A stretch of DNA of 61,848 nucleotides from an uncultured Oscillospiraceae bacterium (GTDB taxonomy: Bacteria; Bacillota; Clostridia; Oscillospirales; Oscillospiraceae), in contig CAJTOM010000004.1 of assembly GCA_910577915.1 (NCBI GenBank), positions 1-61,848 of the forward strand, given 5' to 3'. The notes beneath the pieces were generated by a model. The model was not told where the DNA came from, made no database searches, and saw only the letters and a list, made by a program, of their open reading frames with translations. Below, one piece after another: positions 33,064 through 41,978 of this stretch; the first letter of the stretch is position 1, and each line of letters opens with the position of its first letter. A program made the position numbers and the translations under genes.

Positions 33064-33171
33064 AATATTCCTCCCTTCTCATTGGTTCGGCGCGCCGTGC
33101 GCCGCCTCTGACCGCCGCCGGAAACCTCTCTCTCCATCACGCCCGGTCTCTCTGGCCGTACAGTCAAAGCG

Positions 33172-33228
33172 GGTATTTTTGCATAAAATACCTTGTTGCA
33201 ATATACCATTTCCCGGCAGTTCTGTCAA
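33172..33228 (-). promoter_or_regulatory. cyuA promoter and adjacent inverted repeat
   Basis: Minus strand TTGACA (33223-33228), 17 bp, TATATT (33200-33205). Directly downstream the repeat GGTATTTT-TGCAT-AAAATACC (about 33172-33192) overlaps the likely transcription start, a typical repressor operator position. Confidence 0.75.
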
Positions 33229-33296
33229 GGGTTTCACAAAAAGCGGGGGCCTTTGGAGCGCCCTGATGACAGGCCCGCCGCGTCCTCCATGCGCCG

Positions 33297-34688
33297 TCAT
33301 TTTCCGCAGCCGGCGCACATCCCGCAGCCCCCGGCGCAGGTGCGGCCGCTCTCCTCCCACAGCATCTCGGAGACGGGGGCCCAATTCTGCGCGTAGGGCT
33401 CCGTCCGGTCACACAGGGTGTCCACGTCCTCCGGGGCCTCGCAGTCGGTGGAATGCGCCCCGGTCTCCCGCACCATCCGGCGCAGCTTCTCCGGGTTCTC
33501 CAGCATGGGGCAGGGACGCAGCATGTTGTCGTTGAAGGGCTGGCCGTGGTGGTAGGCCATGAAGAGGGGGCTCTTGAGGGCCTCCAGCAGGGTCACGTCC
33601 CGGATGTTCACGTTGGCGTAGTGGATGAACACGCAGGGCTCCACGTCCCCGGCGGCGCTGATGTGGAGGTACCGCCGCCCACCGGCGATGCACCCGCCCA
33701 CATACTCCGCGTCGTTCTGGAAGTCCATGGAGAAGATGGGCTTGGTCTCCCGGTAGGCGCGGATGCGGCGGTACACCTCCGTGCGCTGCGCCGGGGTGGG
33801 CAGCAGGCCGGGCGCGGCCCCCCTGCCCACGGGCATGTAGTGGAAGTACCAGACGAACAGCGCCCCCCACTCGATCATCTGGTCGAAGTAGGCCTCGCTG
33901 GTCACGTCGGCGAAGTTGGCGCTGGTGTAGCAGGTGGAGATGCCGAAGGGCAGGCCGTGGGACTTCAGCAGCTCCATGGCCCGGACCACCTGTTTATAGA
34001 CGCCGCTGCCCCGGCGGCCGTCGGTGGCGGTCTCGAATCCCTCCACGCTCAGGGCGGGGACAAAATTCTTCACCCGCAGCATGTCCCGGCAGAACTGCTC
34101 GTCCACCAGCGTGCCGTTGGTGAAGGAAAGGAACTCGCAGTCCGGGTGGCGCTCGCACAGCGCCAGCACGTCCTTTTTCCGCACCAGTGGCTCGCCGCCG
34201 GTGAAGATGTACATGTAGGTTCCAAGCTGCTTCCCCTGGCTGACGATACTGTCCATCTCCTCCAAGGTCAGATTCAGCCTCCCTCCGTACTCCGCCGCCC
34301 AGCAGCCGGTACAGTGCAGGTTGCAGGCGCTGGTGGGGTCCAGCAGGATGGCCCAGGGGACATTGCACCCCTCCCGCCGGGCGGTGTCCTCCTGCACGCC
34401 GGAGCCCACCAGGCTGGCGTTGACCAGGAAGTTCTGGAGGAAGGCCCTGCGCACGCCGGGGTCCAGCCGGAAGATGTTCATCATCAGCCGGTACCAGTTG
34501 TTTTTCGTCTCCAGGACCGTGCGCACCGCCGCGCGCTGGGAGACATACCAGCCCTCGGGGGTGAATTTGTCCACCATGTCCATCACCTTCGGGGCGTTGG
34601 CCTCCGGGTCCTTCTCCAGGTAGTCCAGCGCCTTTTGGAGGGCGGCGGTAAAGGCCGCGCTCTTTAATTTCTCAGAAATGCCGCTCAT
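33297..34688 (-). CDS. radical SAM protein with Cys-rich C-terminus
   Basis: 463 aa. Radical SAM motif C-x3-C-x2-C at 122, 126 and 129 (C-N-L-H-C-T-G-C), then F-T-G-G-E-P-L. The C-terminal 120 residues hold many Cys, ending C-A-G-G-C-G-M-C-A-G-C-G-K, suggesting extra iron-sulfur clusters as in SPASM proteins. About 100 N-terminal residues are helical. I cannot assign a substrate. A divergently placed operator-like palindrome and a TetR gene upstream suggest inducible expression. AAAGGAGC precedes the ATG. Confidence 0.8.
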   Translation of the reverse strand: MSGISEKLKSAAFTAALQKALDYLEKDPEANAPKVMDMVDKFTPEGWYVSQRAAVRTVLETKNNWYRLMMNIFRLDPGVRRAFLQNFLVNASLVGSGVQEDTARREGCNVPWAILLDPTSACNLHCTGCWAAEYGGRLNLTLEEMDSIVSQGKQLGTYMYIFTGGEPLVRKKDVLALCERHPDCEFLSFTNGTLVDEQFCRDMLRVKNFVPALSVEGFETATDGRRGSGVYKQVVRAMELLKSHGLPFGISTCYTSANFADVTSEAYFDQMIEWGALFVWYFHYMPVGRGAAPGLLPTPAQRTEVYRRIRAYRETKPIFSMDFQNDAEYVGGCIAGGRRYLHISAAGDVEPCVFIHYANVNIRDVTLLEALKSPLFMAYHHGQPFNDNMLRPCPMLENPEKLRRMVRETGAHSTDCEAPEDVDTLCDRTEPYAQNWAPVSEMLWEESGRTCAGGCGMCAGCGK

Positions 34689-34709
34689 AGCACGTGAGCT
34701 CCTTTCTTT

Positions 34710-34723
34710 AATGTGCCCACATT
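34710..34723. promoter_or_regulatory. candidate TetR operator
   Basis: AATGTG-CC-CACATT, an interrupted palindrome just upstream of the radical SAM ribosome site and downstream of the TetR-family gene. A plausible binding site; not proven. Confidence 0.35.
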
Positions 34724-34873
34724 CTACGAAAAAAGTTGAATCCTGTCACGGGACACCTGGAATCTCCCTGTGCCAATTTGGGACACACGCCCCCGCCTCT
34801 CACCTTTTGGGACGCTTCGGCGGATCTGTCACTCCCCGCAGGCGGCCGCTGCGGAGGGGCCCGGAACCGCGAA

Positions 34874-34907
34874 GCAGGGCGCAGACGGCCGGCCGTCTGC
34901 GCCCTGC
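34874..34907. repeat. 34-bp perfect palindrome
   Basis: GCAGGGCGCAGACGGCC followed at once by its exact inverse, no loop and no T run on either side. It lies 22 bp beyond the TetR gene stop. It could be a hairpin ending the tetR transcript or a dyad binding site. Confidence 0.7.
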
Positions 34908-34928
34908 GCCTGGTCCATAGCGGACGCC

Positions 34929-35471
34929 CTACTCCAGATCCTCCAGCACCTGCCGGGCCCCCCGCACCAGCAGGCGGTGGAGCCGCTCCAGGTACTGCTC
35001 CGGCGGCTCCGGGGCCGCCGCCGACAGCCAGCGCAGCACGGAGGCCAGAATGGCGTCGGCAAAAAAAGTGATGCAGAAGGCCCGGTCCCGGCTGTCCACA
35101 AAGATTTCCGCCGCCACCGTCTCCATCACCGGGGCCGTCACCTCCCGGAAGTACTCCTGGAAGGAGTTCTGCCCCTGGACCTGGAGGGCGCAGCGGTAAA
35201 ACGTCCGCTCCCGGTAGAAGTAGAGGCACAGCGCCCGGAACAGCTCCCAGCTGTTCTCGTGCTCCGCGTCCCGGACGGACTGGACGAACTCCGCGTCAAA
35301 AATCCAGTGGACCAGGGCGTATTTGTCCTGGAAGTGGTAGTAAAAGCTCTTGCGGCTCATGCCGCAGCCCTGGCAGATGTCCGCCACGCTGATTTTGGCA
35401 AAGGGACGGCAGGCCATCAGCTCCTTGAGCGACTGGGCCAGAGCCCTTTTGGTGATGTTGGAATCCGGCAT
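34929..35471 (-). CDS. TetR/AcrR family regulator
   Basis: 180 aa. N-terminal HTH (residues 5-50): I-T-K-R-A-L-A then K-I-S-V-A-D-I-C-Q-G-C-G-M-S-R-K-S-F-Y-Y-H-F, the classical TetR pattern. The C-terminal ligand-binding part resembles the DhaS-like TetR_C group. ATG 35471 has GAGGAGGGG upstream. It probably controls itself and the following radical SAM gene, which is on the same strand 240 bp on. Promoter on the minus strand: TTGCGG-16-TATAAT near 35516. Confidence 0.85.
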   Translation of the reverse strand: MPDSNITKRALAQSLKELMACRPFAKISVADICQGCGMSRKSFYYHFQDKYALVHWIFDAEFVQSVRDAEHENSWELFRALCLYFYRERTFYRCALQVQGQNSFQEYFREVTAPVMETVAAEIFVDSRDRAFCITFFADAILASVLRWLSAAAPEPPEQYLERLHRLLVRGARQVLEDLE

Positions 35472-35624
35472 TGCCCCTCCTCTCCGCCGTCTGGCGGGCT
35501 CTAAAGATAGGTTTATTATAGCAGACTTTTTCCCCGCCGCAAGTCGCAAAACCCACGAACCGGCCAAAATCCCCCCGGTCCGGCGCAAAAATTTCCGGCC
35601 CCCGTCATTTGCCCGTCCCCGGCG

Positions 35625-35655
35625 GCATATCCTTAGGGCAGAGACAGGAAATACG
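35625..35655 (+). promoter_or_regulatory. possible forespore (sigma-F-like) promoter of dacF
   Basis: GCATA (35625-35629), 17 bp, then GGAAATACG (35647-35655), loosely matching the sigma-F pattern. B. subtilis dacF is sigma-F controlled. Weak evidence. Confidence 0.3.
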
Positions 35656-35709
35656 GGGAGGGCGCCCCTCGCCGGCGGCCGCGCCCCGGGAAAAGGAAGG
35701 ACTTACGGT

Positions 35710-36846
35710 ATGAAACGAACCCTCTCAGGGCTGATGGCCCTGCTGATGCTGCTGTGCCTGGCGCCCGCAGCCAGGGCGGAGGCGCTGGCGGTGGAGAGCC
35801 AGGCCTGCCTTTTAATGGAGAAGACCACCGGGGAGGTGCTCTATGCGGTCAACGAGCACGAGCAGCTGGAGCCCGCCAGCGTCACCAAGATCATGACCCT
35901 CCTGCTGGTCATGGAGGCCATCGACAGCGGCTCCCTCCGCTACGACGATCTGGTGACCGCCTCGGCCTACGCCTGCTCCATGGGGGGCAGCCAGATCTGG
36001 CTGAAGGAGAACGAGCAGATGACCGTGGAGGATATGCTCAAGGCCGTGTGCGTGGTCTCCGCCAACGACTGCTCCGTGGCCCTGGCGGAGCACCTGGCCG
36101 GCAGCGCCGAGGCCTTCGTGGACAAGATGAACCAGCGGGCGGGGGAGCTGGGGATGAAGGACACCAACTTCGTCAACCCTACCGGCCTGCCCACCCAGGG
36201 CCACGTCACCAGCGCCTATGACATCGCCCTGATGAGCCGGGAGCTGATCCTCAACCACCCGGACATCCGCCGCTTTACCACCATCTGGATGGACTCCCTC
36301 CGGGACGGGGCCTCTGGGCTGGTGAACACCAACAAGCTCATCCGCTTCTACCAGGGGGCCACCGGCCTGAAGACCGGCAGCACCGACGCCGCCCTCTACT
36401 GCCTGTCCGCCACGGCGGAGCGGGACGGCATGGAGCTCATCGCCGTCATCCTCAAGGCCCCCACCTCCACCCAGCGCTTTGAGAGCGCCAAGGTGCTGCT
36501 CAACTACGGCTTCGCCGCCTACGGCCTGGGGGAGGCCCAGCTCCCCCAGCCCCTGACCCCCATCCCCGTCACTTTGGGGGACGCCCCCAGCGTCACCGTC
36601 CGGCTGGAGGGGGAGCGCACCATCCTGGCGGCAAAGGAGAAGCTGGCGGCCATGGAGGCGGCCGTGGAGCTGGAGGAGCGCCTGGACGCCCCGGTGGAGG
36701 CGGGGCAGCAGGTGGGACGCATGACCGTCACCTCCGGCGGCGAGACCCTGGCTGTCATCCCTCTGGTGGCAGAGCAGGCGGTGGCCCGGCTGACCTACTG
36801 GCAGATCGCCCAGCGATGCCTGCGGATGGCCTTTATGGGGGGATGA
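35710..36846 (+). CDS. dacF: D-alanyl-D-alanine carboxypeptidase, DacF-like
   Basis: 378 aa. Signal peptide to about residue 23, then peptidase S11 domain with S-V-T-K (57-60, Ser nucleophile), S-A-N (117-119) and K-T-G (221-223), followed by a beta-rich PBP5 C-terminal domain (about 270-350) and a hydrophobic end that may tether it. It trims the last D-Ala of peptidoglycan stem peptides. Of the low-molecular-mass PBPs, DacF is the sporulation type, but the exact paralogue is uncertain. GGAAGGACTTACGGT precedes ATG. Confidence 0.88.
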   Translation: MKRTLSGLMALLMLLCLAPAARAEALAVESQACLLMEKTTGEVLYAVNEHEQLEPASVTKIMTLLLVMEAIDSGSLRYDDLVTASAYACSMGGSQIWLKENEQMTVEDMLKAVCVVSANDCSVALAEHLAGSAEAFVDKMNQRAGELGMKDTNFVNPTGLPTQGHVTSAYDIALMSRELILNHPDIRRFTTIWMDSLRDGASGLVNTNKLIRFYQGATGLKTGSTDAALYCLSATAERDGMELIAVILKAPTSTQRFESAKVLLNYGFAAYGLGEAQLPQPLTPIPVTLGDAPSVTVRLEGERTILAAKEKLAAMEAAVELEERLDAPVEAGQQVGRMTVTSGGETLAVIPLVAEQAVARLTYWQIAQRCLRMAFMGG

Positions 36847-36866
36847 GGCCTCTTCCTGAAGAAAAC

Positions 36867-36894
36867 AGCCGTGCACCAAAACAGGTGCGCGGCT
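36867..36894. terminator. terminator between dacF and the metalloprotease-like gene
   Basis: AGCCGTGCACC / GGTGCGCGGCT with one mismatch, loop AAAACA; T-rich on the minus side (GTTTTC). Convergent genes. Confidence 0.65.
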
Positions 36895-36905
36895 CCTTCG
36901 CCTGC

Positions 36906-39287
36906 CTATTTGCTGATTACTTTTTTGCGGTACTCACTGATGGCCTCCAGCAGCTTGTCAAATTCCAGCTCGCCGGACACGGCGCAGAACAGCTCCTTGA
37001 CCTCCTCCACGCCGCCGTCCCCGTCCAGCGAGGTGCGCAGGCTCTCAGCGCACGCCGAGGCATACTCCAGCAGGAAGCGGACAGAGGCGATGGGGAGCAG
37101 ACGGTCCGTGCCCTCCTTCCCCGTGGTCATGCCGGCCCGTATTTTCTCGATCTCCCTGTGCAGCTGCCGCCAGACCGCCTGGTCCGCTCCCGTCAGCCGC
37201 TGGGGAATCGGGCGCCCAACCGAGGTCAGGGCCACAAACATCCGGACCGCCAGCATCTCAACCCCCGCGCCCGCGTCCTCCAGACCGCCGGACAGCTCCG
37301 CCGCCAGACTGCGGATATAGGCCTCCGTATCCAGGGGGAGCAGGTAGAGCATACAGGTGTCGGCGTAAATCTCCCGGAACAGCGTACACAGGTCCTTCAG
37401 CAAATCCCGGAACAGCGGCACATACAGCTCTTTAAGCTTGACCACATCTGATGTGAAGGACAGGTTCTCGGCCTCCCCCCGCGCCTCCCGGAGGACATGT
37501 GCGGCGAAGTCGCTGTAGCGCTTCTGTTCGAAGAACTCGAAGGACCAGTAGTAAATGGCGGCCTCCATCTCGCGGGCCACGGTACAGCCCCCCAGCTCCG
37601 CTGTAAACAGCTCCACAATCCCCTTGACAAGGTGGCGGTCATAGTTTTGAAACACGATTTTTGCCAGCAGCACCGCCGCCGCCTTGGCGAAACACACAGT
37701 ACGAAACGCCCGCTTTCTGTGATGCTCCCCCACGTAGTGCGACGTCTCGTGGGCCAGCGCGCTGAGGACCTCCACCGGGTTGTAGAGCCTGTGGAAGGGG
37801 ATGGTCACCAGCACCAGGCCGGGGACGTCCTTCCTGGCCTCAAACAGCTCCACCGCGTTGATCCGTTCACAGGGGTAGGATACCAGCAAAAAGCGGATCC
37901 GCTCCTTCTGCAGGTCGCCAACCAGGAGGACCTCGGAGACCATGTTCAAAAAGGCCAGCGTATACTCCAGCATGACGATGGGGATGTCGTAGATCATGGG
38001 CCGGGTCTCCGGGTGGTGGGCCAGCTGCCCCTCCACCCGCATGACGTGCTCCATCAGATGGCTCCAGTTCTCCACAAAGCGCTGGAAATACTTGGCCCTG
38101 TTGTCAAAGAGCCGTATCTCCTCCTCGTTTGGCCGGCGGAGGCGCTGCTCCAGGTGGAGCCGGACCTGATCCAGAAAAGCCTCCACCCCCGGCAGCATCA
38201 GGTAGACGAACTCGTCCAGCACCGCCGTCCTGCTCATCCGCAGCAGGGACTTGGTCAGCTCCGACAGGGGCTTGAGCCAGCTGTGCACCGTATCATAGCG
38301 AATCCCGCTGGCCTTGTCCAGCGCGATCTCCTGAATCCTTCTGTCGGTCTCCACCAGCTGCCGGCAGGCCTCCCGCAGCCGCCGGCTGCTGTCATATCCG
38401 CTGCCGTCGTCCACCGGGACATACTCCAGATCCTCCTCCATGGTGATTCCCAGCCGGGTGGTCACCTCCGGGAAGGTGGTGCTCAGCGGAGGCGTGGCGT
38501 CATAATTGGGGATGAACCGGGACCGGTACAGGCGCACCAGCTTGCTCAGGGGGAGGTCCTTGCAGTTGAGCAGGATGTCGTCCACGCCCACGACGGCGGA
38601 ATAGTGTTCCCTGATGTTCAGCGCCCGTATCACATGCTCCATCTGCTCCCGCACCTGCTGGAAGTCGGATACGGAGAAGCGCATGGAGACCGTGGGGATG
38701 ATGTCGTCGTCCTCGGGAAAGAGGACGGTCTCCTTGACGCGCCTGTAATCAATGCCGCAGTAGGTATACACCTTGCCCACGCAGGAGTACTTCCGCAGCC
38801 GCAGGGCGAACTGCAGGATATTGGACATGCGGTCGGACCTGACAACCACCACAAGATCGCTCAGCTCCATGGTGTGATAGATGTGGCAGCTGCAGCCGTT
38901 CTTCTCGGCGTCCTTCAGCAGGTGGTTCTTCAGCGCCGCATGGAGGGGCGCGATGTTGGCGCTGGGCGCGTAGTGGATGCGGGCCGCGGCCATGCACCAG
39001 GTGTCGCCCCGCCAAAACTCCTGGTCCTTCCTGTCCTGGTCCGTCAACACGTACAGGGGGTGGTAGTAGCGTTCCCCGCTGTTGCGGGCGGCGATGGCCC
39101 GGTTATTCTCGTTGATGGCCTGGAAAATGCGGTCCCCATCTATACGCAGCCTATATGTATACATAGCGTCAAAGTGGCCCAGCGTAATCCAAGGCCCCCG
39201 GCTGCTTTTGGAGAGCGCAGGCCCCTGCGTAAAGCAGTCCTTGTCCATTGACGCAATTTTTTCAAGCAGTATGACCCGCAGTATCAC
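36906..39287 (-). CDS. unrecognised protein with HExxH metalloprotease-like motif
   Basis: 793 aa, cytosolic-looking. Residues 513-517 read H-E-T-S-H inside A-L-A-H-E-T-S-H-Y-V-G, a zinc-protease HExxH; E639-I-Y-A-D643 could provide the third ligand and following acidic residue (E-x2-A-D). The rest matches no family I know. GTG 39287 is chosen: GGAGGAAAG lies ten bases upstream and it overlaps the preceding stop (GTGA). Translationally coupled to the membrane protein gene upstream. Could be a sensor/effector pair or defence-type cassette; this is speculation. Confidence 0.6.
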   Translation of the reverse strand: MILRVILLEKIASMDKDCFTQGPALSKSSRGPWITLGHFDAMYTYRLRIDGDRIFQAINENNRAIAARNSGERYYHPLYVLTDQDRKDQEFWRGDTWCMAAARIHYAPSANIAPLHAALKNHLLKDAEKNGCSCHIYHTMELSDLVVVVRSDRMSNILQFALRLRKYSCVGKVYTYCGIDYRRVKETVLFPEDDDIIPTVSMRFSVSDFQQVREQMEHVIRALNIREHYSAVVGVDDILLNCKDLPLSKLVRLYRSRFIPNYDATPPLSTTFPEVTTRLGITMEEDLEYVPVDDGSGYDSSRRLREACRQLVETDRRIQEIALDKASGIRYDTVHSWLKPLSELTKSLLRMSRTAVLDEFVYLMLPGVEAFLDQVRLHLEQRLRRPNEEEIRLFDNRAKYFQRFVENWSHLMEHVMRVEGQLAHHPETRPMIYDIPIVMLEYTLAFLNMVSEVLLVGDLQKERIRFLLVSYPCERINAVELFEARKDVPGLVLVTIPFHRLYNPVEVLSALAHETSHYVGEHHRKRAFRTVCFAKAAAVLLAKIVFQNYDRHLVKGIVELFTAELGGCTVAREMEAAIYYWSFEFFEQKRYSDFAAHVLREARGEAENLSFTSDVVKLKELYVPLFRDLLKDLCTLFREIYADTCMLYLLPLDTEAYIRSLAAELSGGLEDAGAGVEMLAVRMFVALTSVGRPIPQRLTGADQAVWRQLHREIEKIRAGMTTGKEGTDRLLPIASVRFLLEYASACAESLRTSLDGDGGVEEVKELFCAVSGELEFDKLLEAISEYRKKVISK

Positions 39288-40639
39288 GCAATCTTTCCTC
39301 CGTTTTGTTCAGCCGTCTTCTCCTGACGCTTCGCCGGCACAAAGGTCTGCTGGAGAGCGGTCTCAAAGTTTGCCCTGCAGACGGGGATGGGGAACGCACA
39401 GCCGGCGACGGCCTGGAGCAGAAAGTCGTCCCGCATCTCCCAGTCGGGTGAAAACACGAAAAATTTCCCCAGCAGGTGGCTCTCCCCATTCAGGAAGTGC
39501 ATCCACGCCAGCAGGGTGAAAACCTCATCGATATACCGGATCACCAGATCGCCGGCACGGCCGCAGAAGCGGGCCCGTATGGCGTCCAGCTCCTTGCGCA
39601 GACGGAGCAGGCGGGTTTCCTGAAGCGTGGCGTCCTCAACCTCCGCCCCCGCACAGCTCTTGTAGAGCCACAGCACGCATCCGGCGCAGACCGGTCCCAT
39701 CAGCGCCTCCGCCCGGCCCTCTCCGTGCTCTGCCGCCTCCTCCAGGCAGGCCCGCAGGATTCCGTCCAGCATCAGGGACCGTTCCCCCTCGGTGCGCCCC
39801 CGGGCGGCCCGGTCCCACAGATGGGATATTTCCGAGAGGACCTGCATCTGCTGCTGCACCTTTTTCCAGCAGTAATCCTGCGCCGCCGCCTTATCACAGA
39901 CAAAGCCGTCGGTGAATTTGCACAGGGCGCGGGCGAAACAGCGCTGCATCTCCTTGGCGCTGTCCCTGTCGTGGATGGAAAGGACGTCGGCAATGCCGCA
40001 GAGGACCGACTGGTGGTGGCGCTCCAGGTCCTCCTCCCCCTCCTTCCGCTCGTCCCACTCCTCAATTTCCCGGCTCCATTCGTCAATGGCAATCCGTTTG
40101 CGGCGGTAGGATTTGAACACCAGGGAGGAGAGCGCACGCCAATGGATGAACCCGCCCATGACGATCACGGCCAGGGAGAGCAGCGCCCCCTCCAGCATGC
40201 CGCTCTCCGAGAGCCACACGCACAGCAGCATCGCAATCAAATGCCCGATGACGAACCGGGAGTAGGTGGGATAGACCGCCCGCAGCAGGTCGCTGTACTT
40301 GAAGCCCAGCTCCTCCTTGTCCAGGGCGGCGTAGAGCCAGGCGATCAGGATGCTGCCGAAGCCAACGGTTTCCGCCGTCCTGCGCACGGCATTGACGTTC
40401 AGGATGACGGGGAGCGTCTGGATGTGCAGCAGATGCGCGGTGACGCTGCTGCCGGTCAGCGCCTCGCAGGACAGCGAGATGGCCAGGAGCGTCCACAGGA
40501 AAACCACGCACCGGCAGTAGAAAATATACCAGTACCGCTTTTTCATCCGCGCGCGGTTTATATGCGCCTGTTCCTTCCGCCACTCCCGGTAAATCCTTAC
40601 CTTCAGGGTACCCAGCATGGTGCAAAGCGCTTCGATCAT
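39284..40639 (-). CDS. unrecognised membrane protein, partner of the HExxH protein
   Basis: 451 aa from ATG 40639 (GGGAGGGGAG upstream). Four probable membrane helices (about 38-58, 92-107, 128-145, 150-168), then a 280-residue cytosolic helical part rich in Cys and Glu. No known motif. Its stop overlaps the GTG of the HExxH gene, so both are made together. No similar neighbour in the window. Confidence 0.6.
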   Translation of the reverse strand: MIEALCTMLGTLKVRIYREWRKEQAHINRARMKKRYWYIFYCRCVVFLWTLLAISLSCEALTGSSVTAHLLHIQTLPVILNVNAVRRTAETVGFGSILIAWLYAALDKEELGFKYSDLLRAVYPTYSRFVIGHLIAMLLCVWLSESGMLEGALLSLAVIVMGGFIHWRALSSLVFKSYRRKRIAIDEWSREIEEWDERKEGEEDLERHHQSVLCGIADVLSIHDRDSAKEMQRCFARALCKFTDGFVCDKAAAQDYCWKKVQQQMQVLSEISHLWDRAARGRTEGERSLMLDGILRACLEEAAEHGEGRAEALMGPVCAGCVLWLYKSCAGAEVEDATLQETRLLRLRKELDAIRARFCGRAGDLVIRYIDEVFTLLAWMHFLNGESHLLGKFFVFSPDWEMRDDFLLQAVAGCAFPIPVCRANFETALQQTFVPAKRQEKTAEQNGGKIA

Positions 40640-40721
40640 GGCGGCTCCCCTCCCGCATCCCACCAGCCGAATCGACAGGACCCGGCTGCAATTGACATTA
40701 TTTTACATGGCAGAGGTAAAA

Positions 40722-40792
40722 AGCAACCACAAAACCTTCTCTATGATCGTTCCGGCCCCGCGGCGGCAGATAACGCGAAAGGTTTTGTGGCT
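40722..40792 (-). terminator. long-loop terminator after the 62-aa gene
   Basis: Minus strand: AGCCACAAAACCTT pairs with AAGGTTTTGTGGTT across a ~40-nt GC-rich loop, then GCTTTTT. Located just past the 40799 stop. Confidence 0.7.
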
Positions 40793-40798
40793 GATTTT

Positions 40799-40987
40799 CT
40801 ATCCCCTGTAGACGTCGCCCTGGGGCTGAGGAATGTCGCGGGGGGTGAGCTGAGAAAAGACCTTTTTATAGACATAGTAAGATTCCTCCGGCATCTGAGG
40901 ATTGGGGGCCTGCCTGCCGCGGACATCTGGTACATTCCGCTGTCGGCTCTCCTCACCAACATAAATGCTATTCATCTTTTTATGCAT
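40799..40987 (-). CDS. small protein of 62 aa (unknown)
   Basis: Begins M-H-K-K-M-N-S-I-Y-V-G-E-E; hydrophilic, several Pro and Tyr, no Cys, ending P-Q-G-D-V-Y-R-G. A strong promoter (41045-41073), AGGAAGG upstream and a terminator directly after support a real, separately expressed gene. ATG 40975 is an alternative start. It may be a small regulator; no homologue recognised. Confidence 0.6.
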   Translation of the reverse strand: MHKKMNSIYVGEESRQRNVPDVRGRQAPNPQMPEESYYVYKKVFSQLTPRDIPQPQGDVYRG

Positions 40988-41346
40988 AATACCTGCATCC
41001 TTCCTCATCCAATCTCTCCGCCGCAAAAGACGGAGTGTTTATATAGTATACCACACTTCACACCCGTAGTCAATTCTATAGATGAACAAATCGCGGGTAT
41101 TATCTTTTGTAAATTCTGCAAAAATCCTCGCCATTTTCAGGCATTTTTACAGAAATCTCCCTTCTGCGGCGGCACATGCGCGGCGGACCGGCAGCGGGAG
41201 TCTCGGCGGCGCAAATATGTATATTTATACACATTTGCAGCCTGACCGCCCACACCGCGGACAGTTTCCGTCCGCCGCGTCCGCCTGCTACAGTCTATGC
41301 CCTGTGCCCGCCGCGGGGAACCGGATACGCCTCCGGCAAAAACATG
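40988..41346. other. intergenic region upstream of the 62-aa gene
   Basis: 359 bp without a recognised gene; AT-rich on the left, GC-rich hairpin GCGGAC-GTCCGC near 41257-41275 on the right. Contains the promoter listed separately. Confidence 0.4.
41045..41073 (-). promoter_or_regulatory. sigma-A promoter of the 62-aa gene
   Basis: Minus strand TTGACT (41068-41073), 17 bp, TATACT (41045-41050). Spacer ends AAGTGTGG as in the tRNA-Thr promoter, suggesting a highly expressed type. Confidence 0.85.
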
Positions 41347-41832
41347 TCAGCGCTCCTCCTCCGGCAGGGAGTCGTCCTCCTCCACCCAGCTTTGGACCTC
41401 TGTCACGGTATAGCGCCCCGGCCCGGTCCGGGCGATGACCCGCTCCAGGCCGGCGTTGATGATCATGCGGCGGCACATGGCGCAGGAGGTGGTGTCGGCG
41501 AGGACCCCGCCGGTGGCCGCGTCCCGCCCCGCCAGATAGAGAGTTCCCCCCGCCATGTCCCGCCGGGCGGCGGAGATGATGGCGTTGGCCTCGGCGTGGA
41601 CGCTGCGGCAGAGCTCGTAGCGCTGGCCCCGGGGGACCTGCAGGGCCTCCCTGGTGCAGCGGCCCAGGTCCACGCAGTTGCGGCGGCCCCTGGGGGCCCC
41701 GTTGTAGCCGGTGGAGATAATCTCGTCGTTTTTCACGATAATGGCCCCATAGCACCGGCGCAGGCAGGTGGCCCGGCCGATGACGGTTTCGGCGATGTCC
41801 AGGTAGTAGTTCTCCTTGCTGATGCGCTCCAT
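41347..41832 (-). CDS. dCMP deaminase family protein
   Basis: 161 aa. Zinc site H79-A-E81 (V-H-A-E-A-N) and C117-x2-C120 (S-C-A-M-C) of cytidine/deoxycytidylate deaminases; N-terminal G-Y-N-G-A-P matches ComEB/dCMP deaminases. Converts dCMP to dUMP for thymidylate synthesis. ATG 41832 with GGAGAGGAG upstream. Divergent from pcp. Confidence 0.88.
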   Translation of the reverse strand: MERISKENYYLDIAETVIGRATCLRRCYGAIIVKNDEIISTGYNGAPRGRRNCVDLGRCTREALQVPRGQRYELCRSVHAEANAIISAARRDMAGGTLYLAGRDAATGGVLADTTSCAMCRRMIINAGLERVIARTGPGRYTVTEVQSWVEEDDSLPEEER

Positions 41833-41908
41833 GGCGGCGTCTCCTCTCCCAGTCTCCCCTCCAGTATGCACGAAGCCGGGGAAAAAAGCAAGAAAAACCG
41901 CAAGGAAG

Positions 41909-41937
41909 TTGATTTTCTTTCCAATCCTTGCTATACT
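41909..41937 (+). promoter_or_regulatory. sigma-A promoter of pcp
   Basis: TTGATT (41909-41914), 17 bp, TATACT (41932-41937), 41 bp before the pcp start. Confidence 0.8.
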
Positions 41938-41978
41938 ATCCCCAAAACAGCGCGGCAGTCTGCCGGGAGGTGACCACT

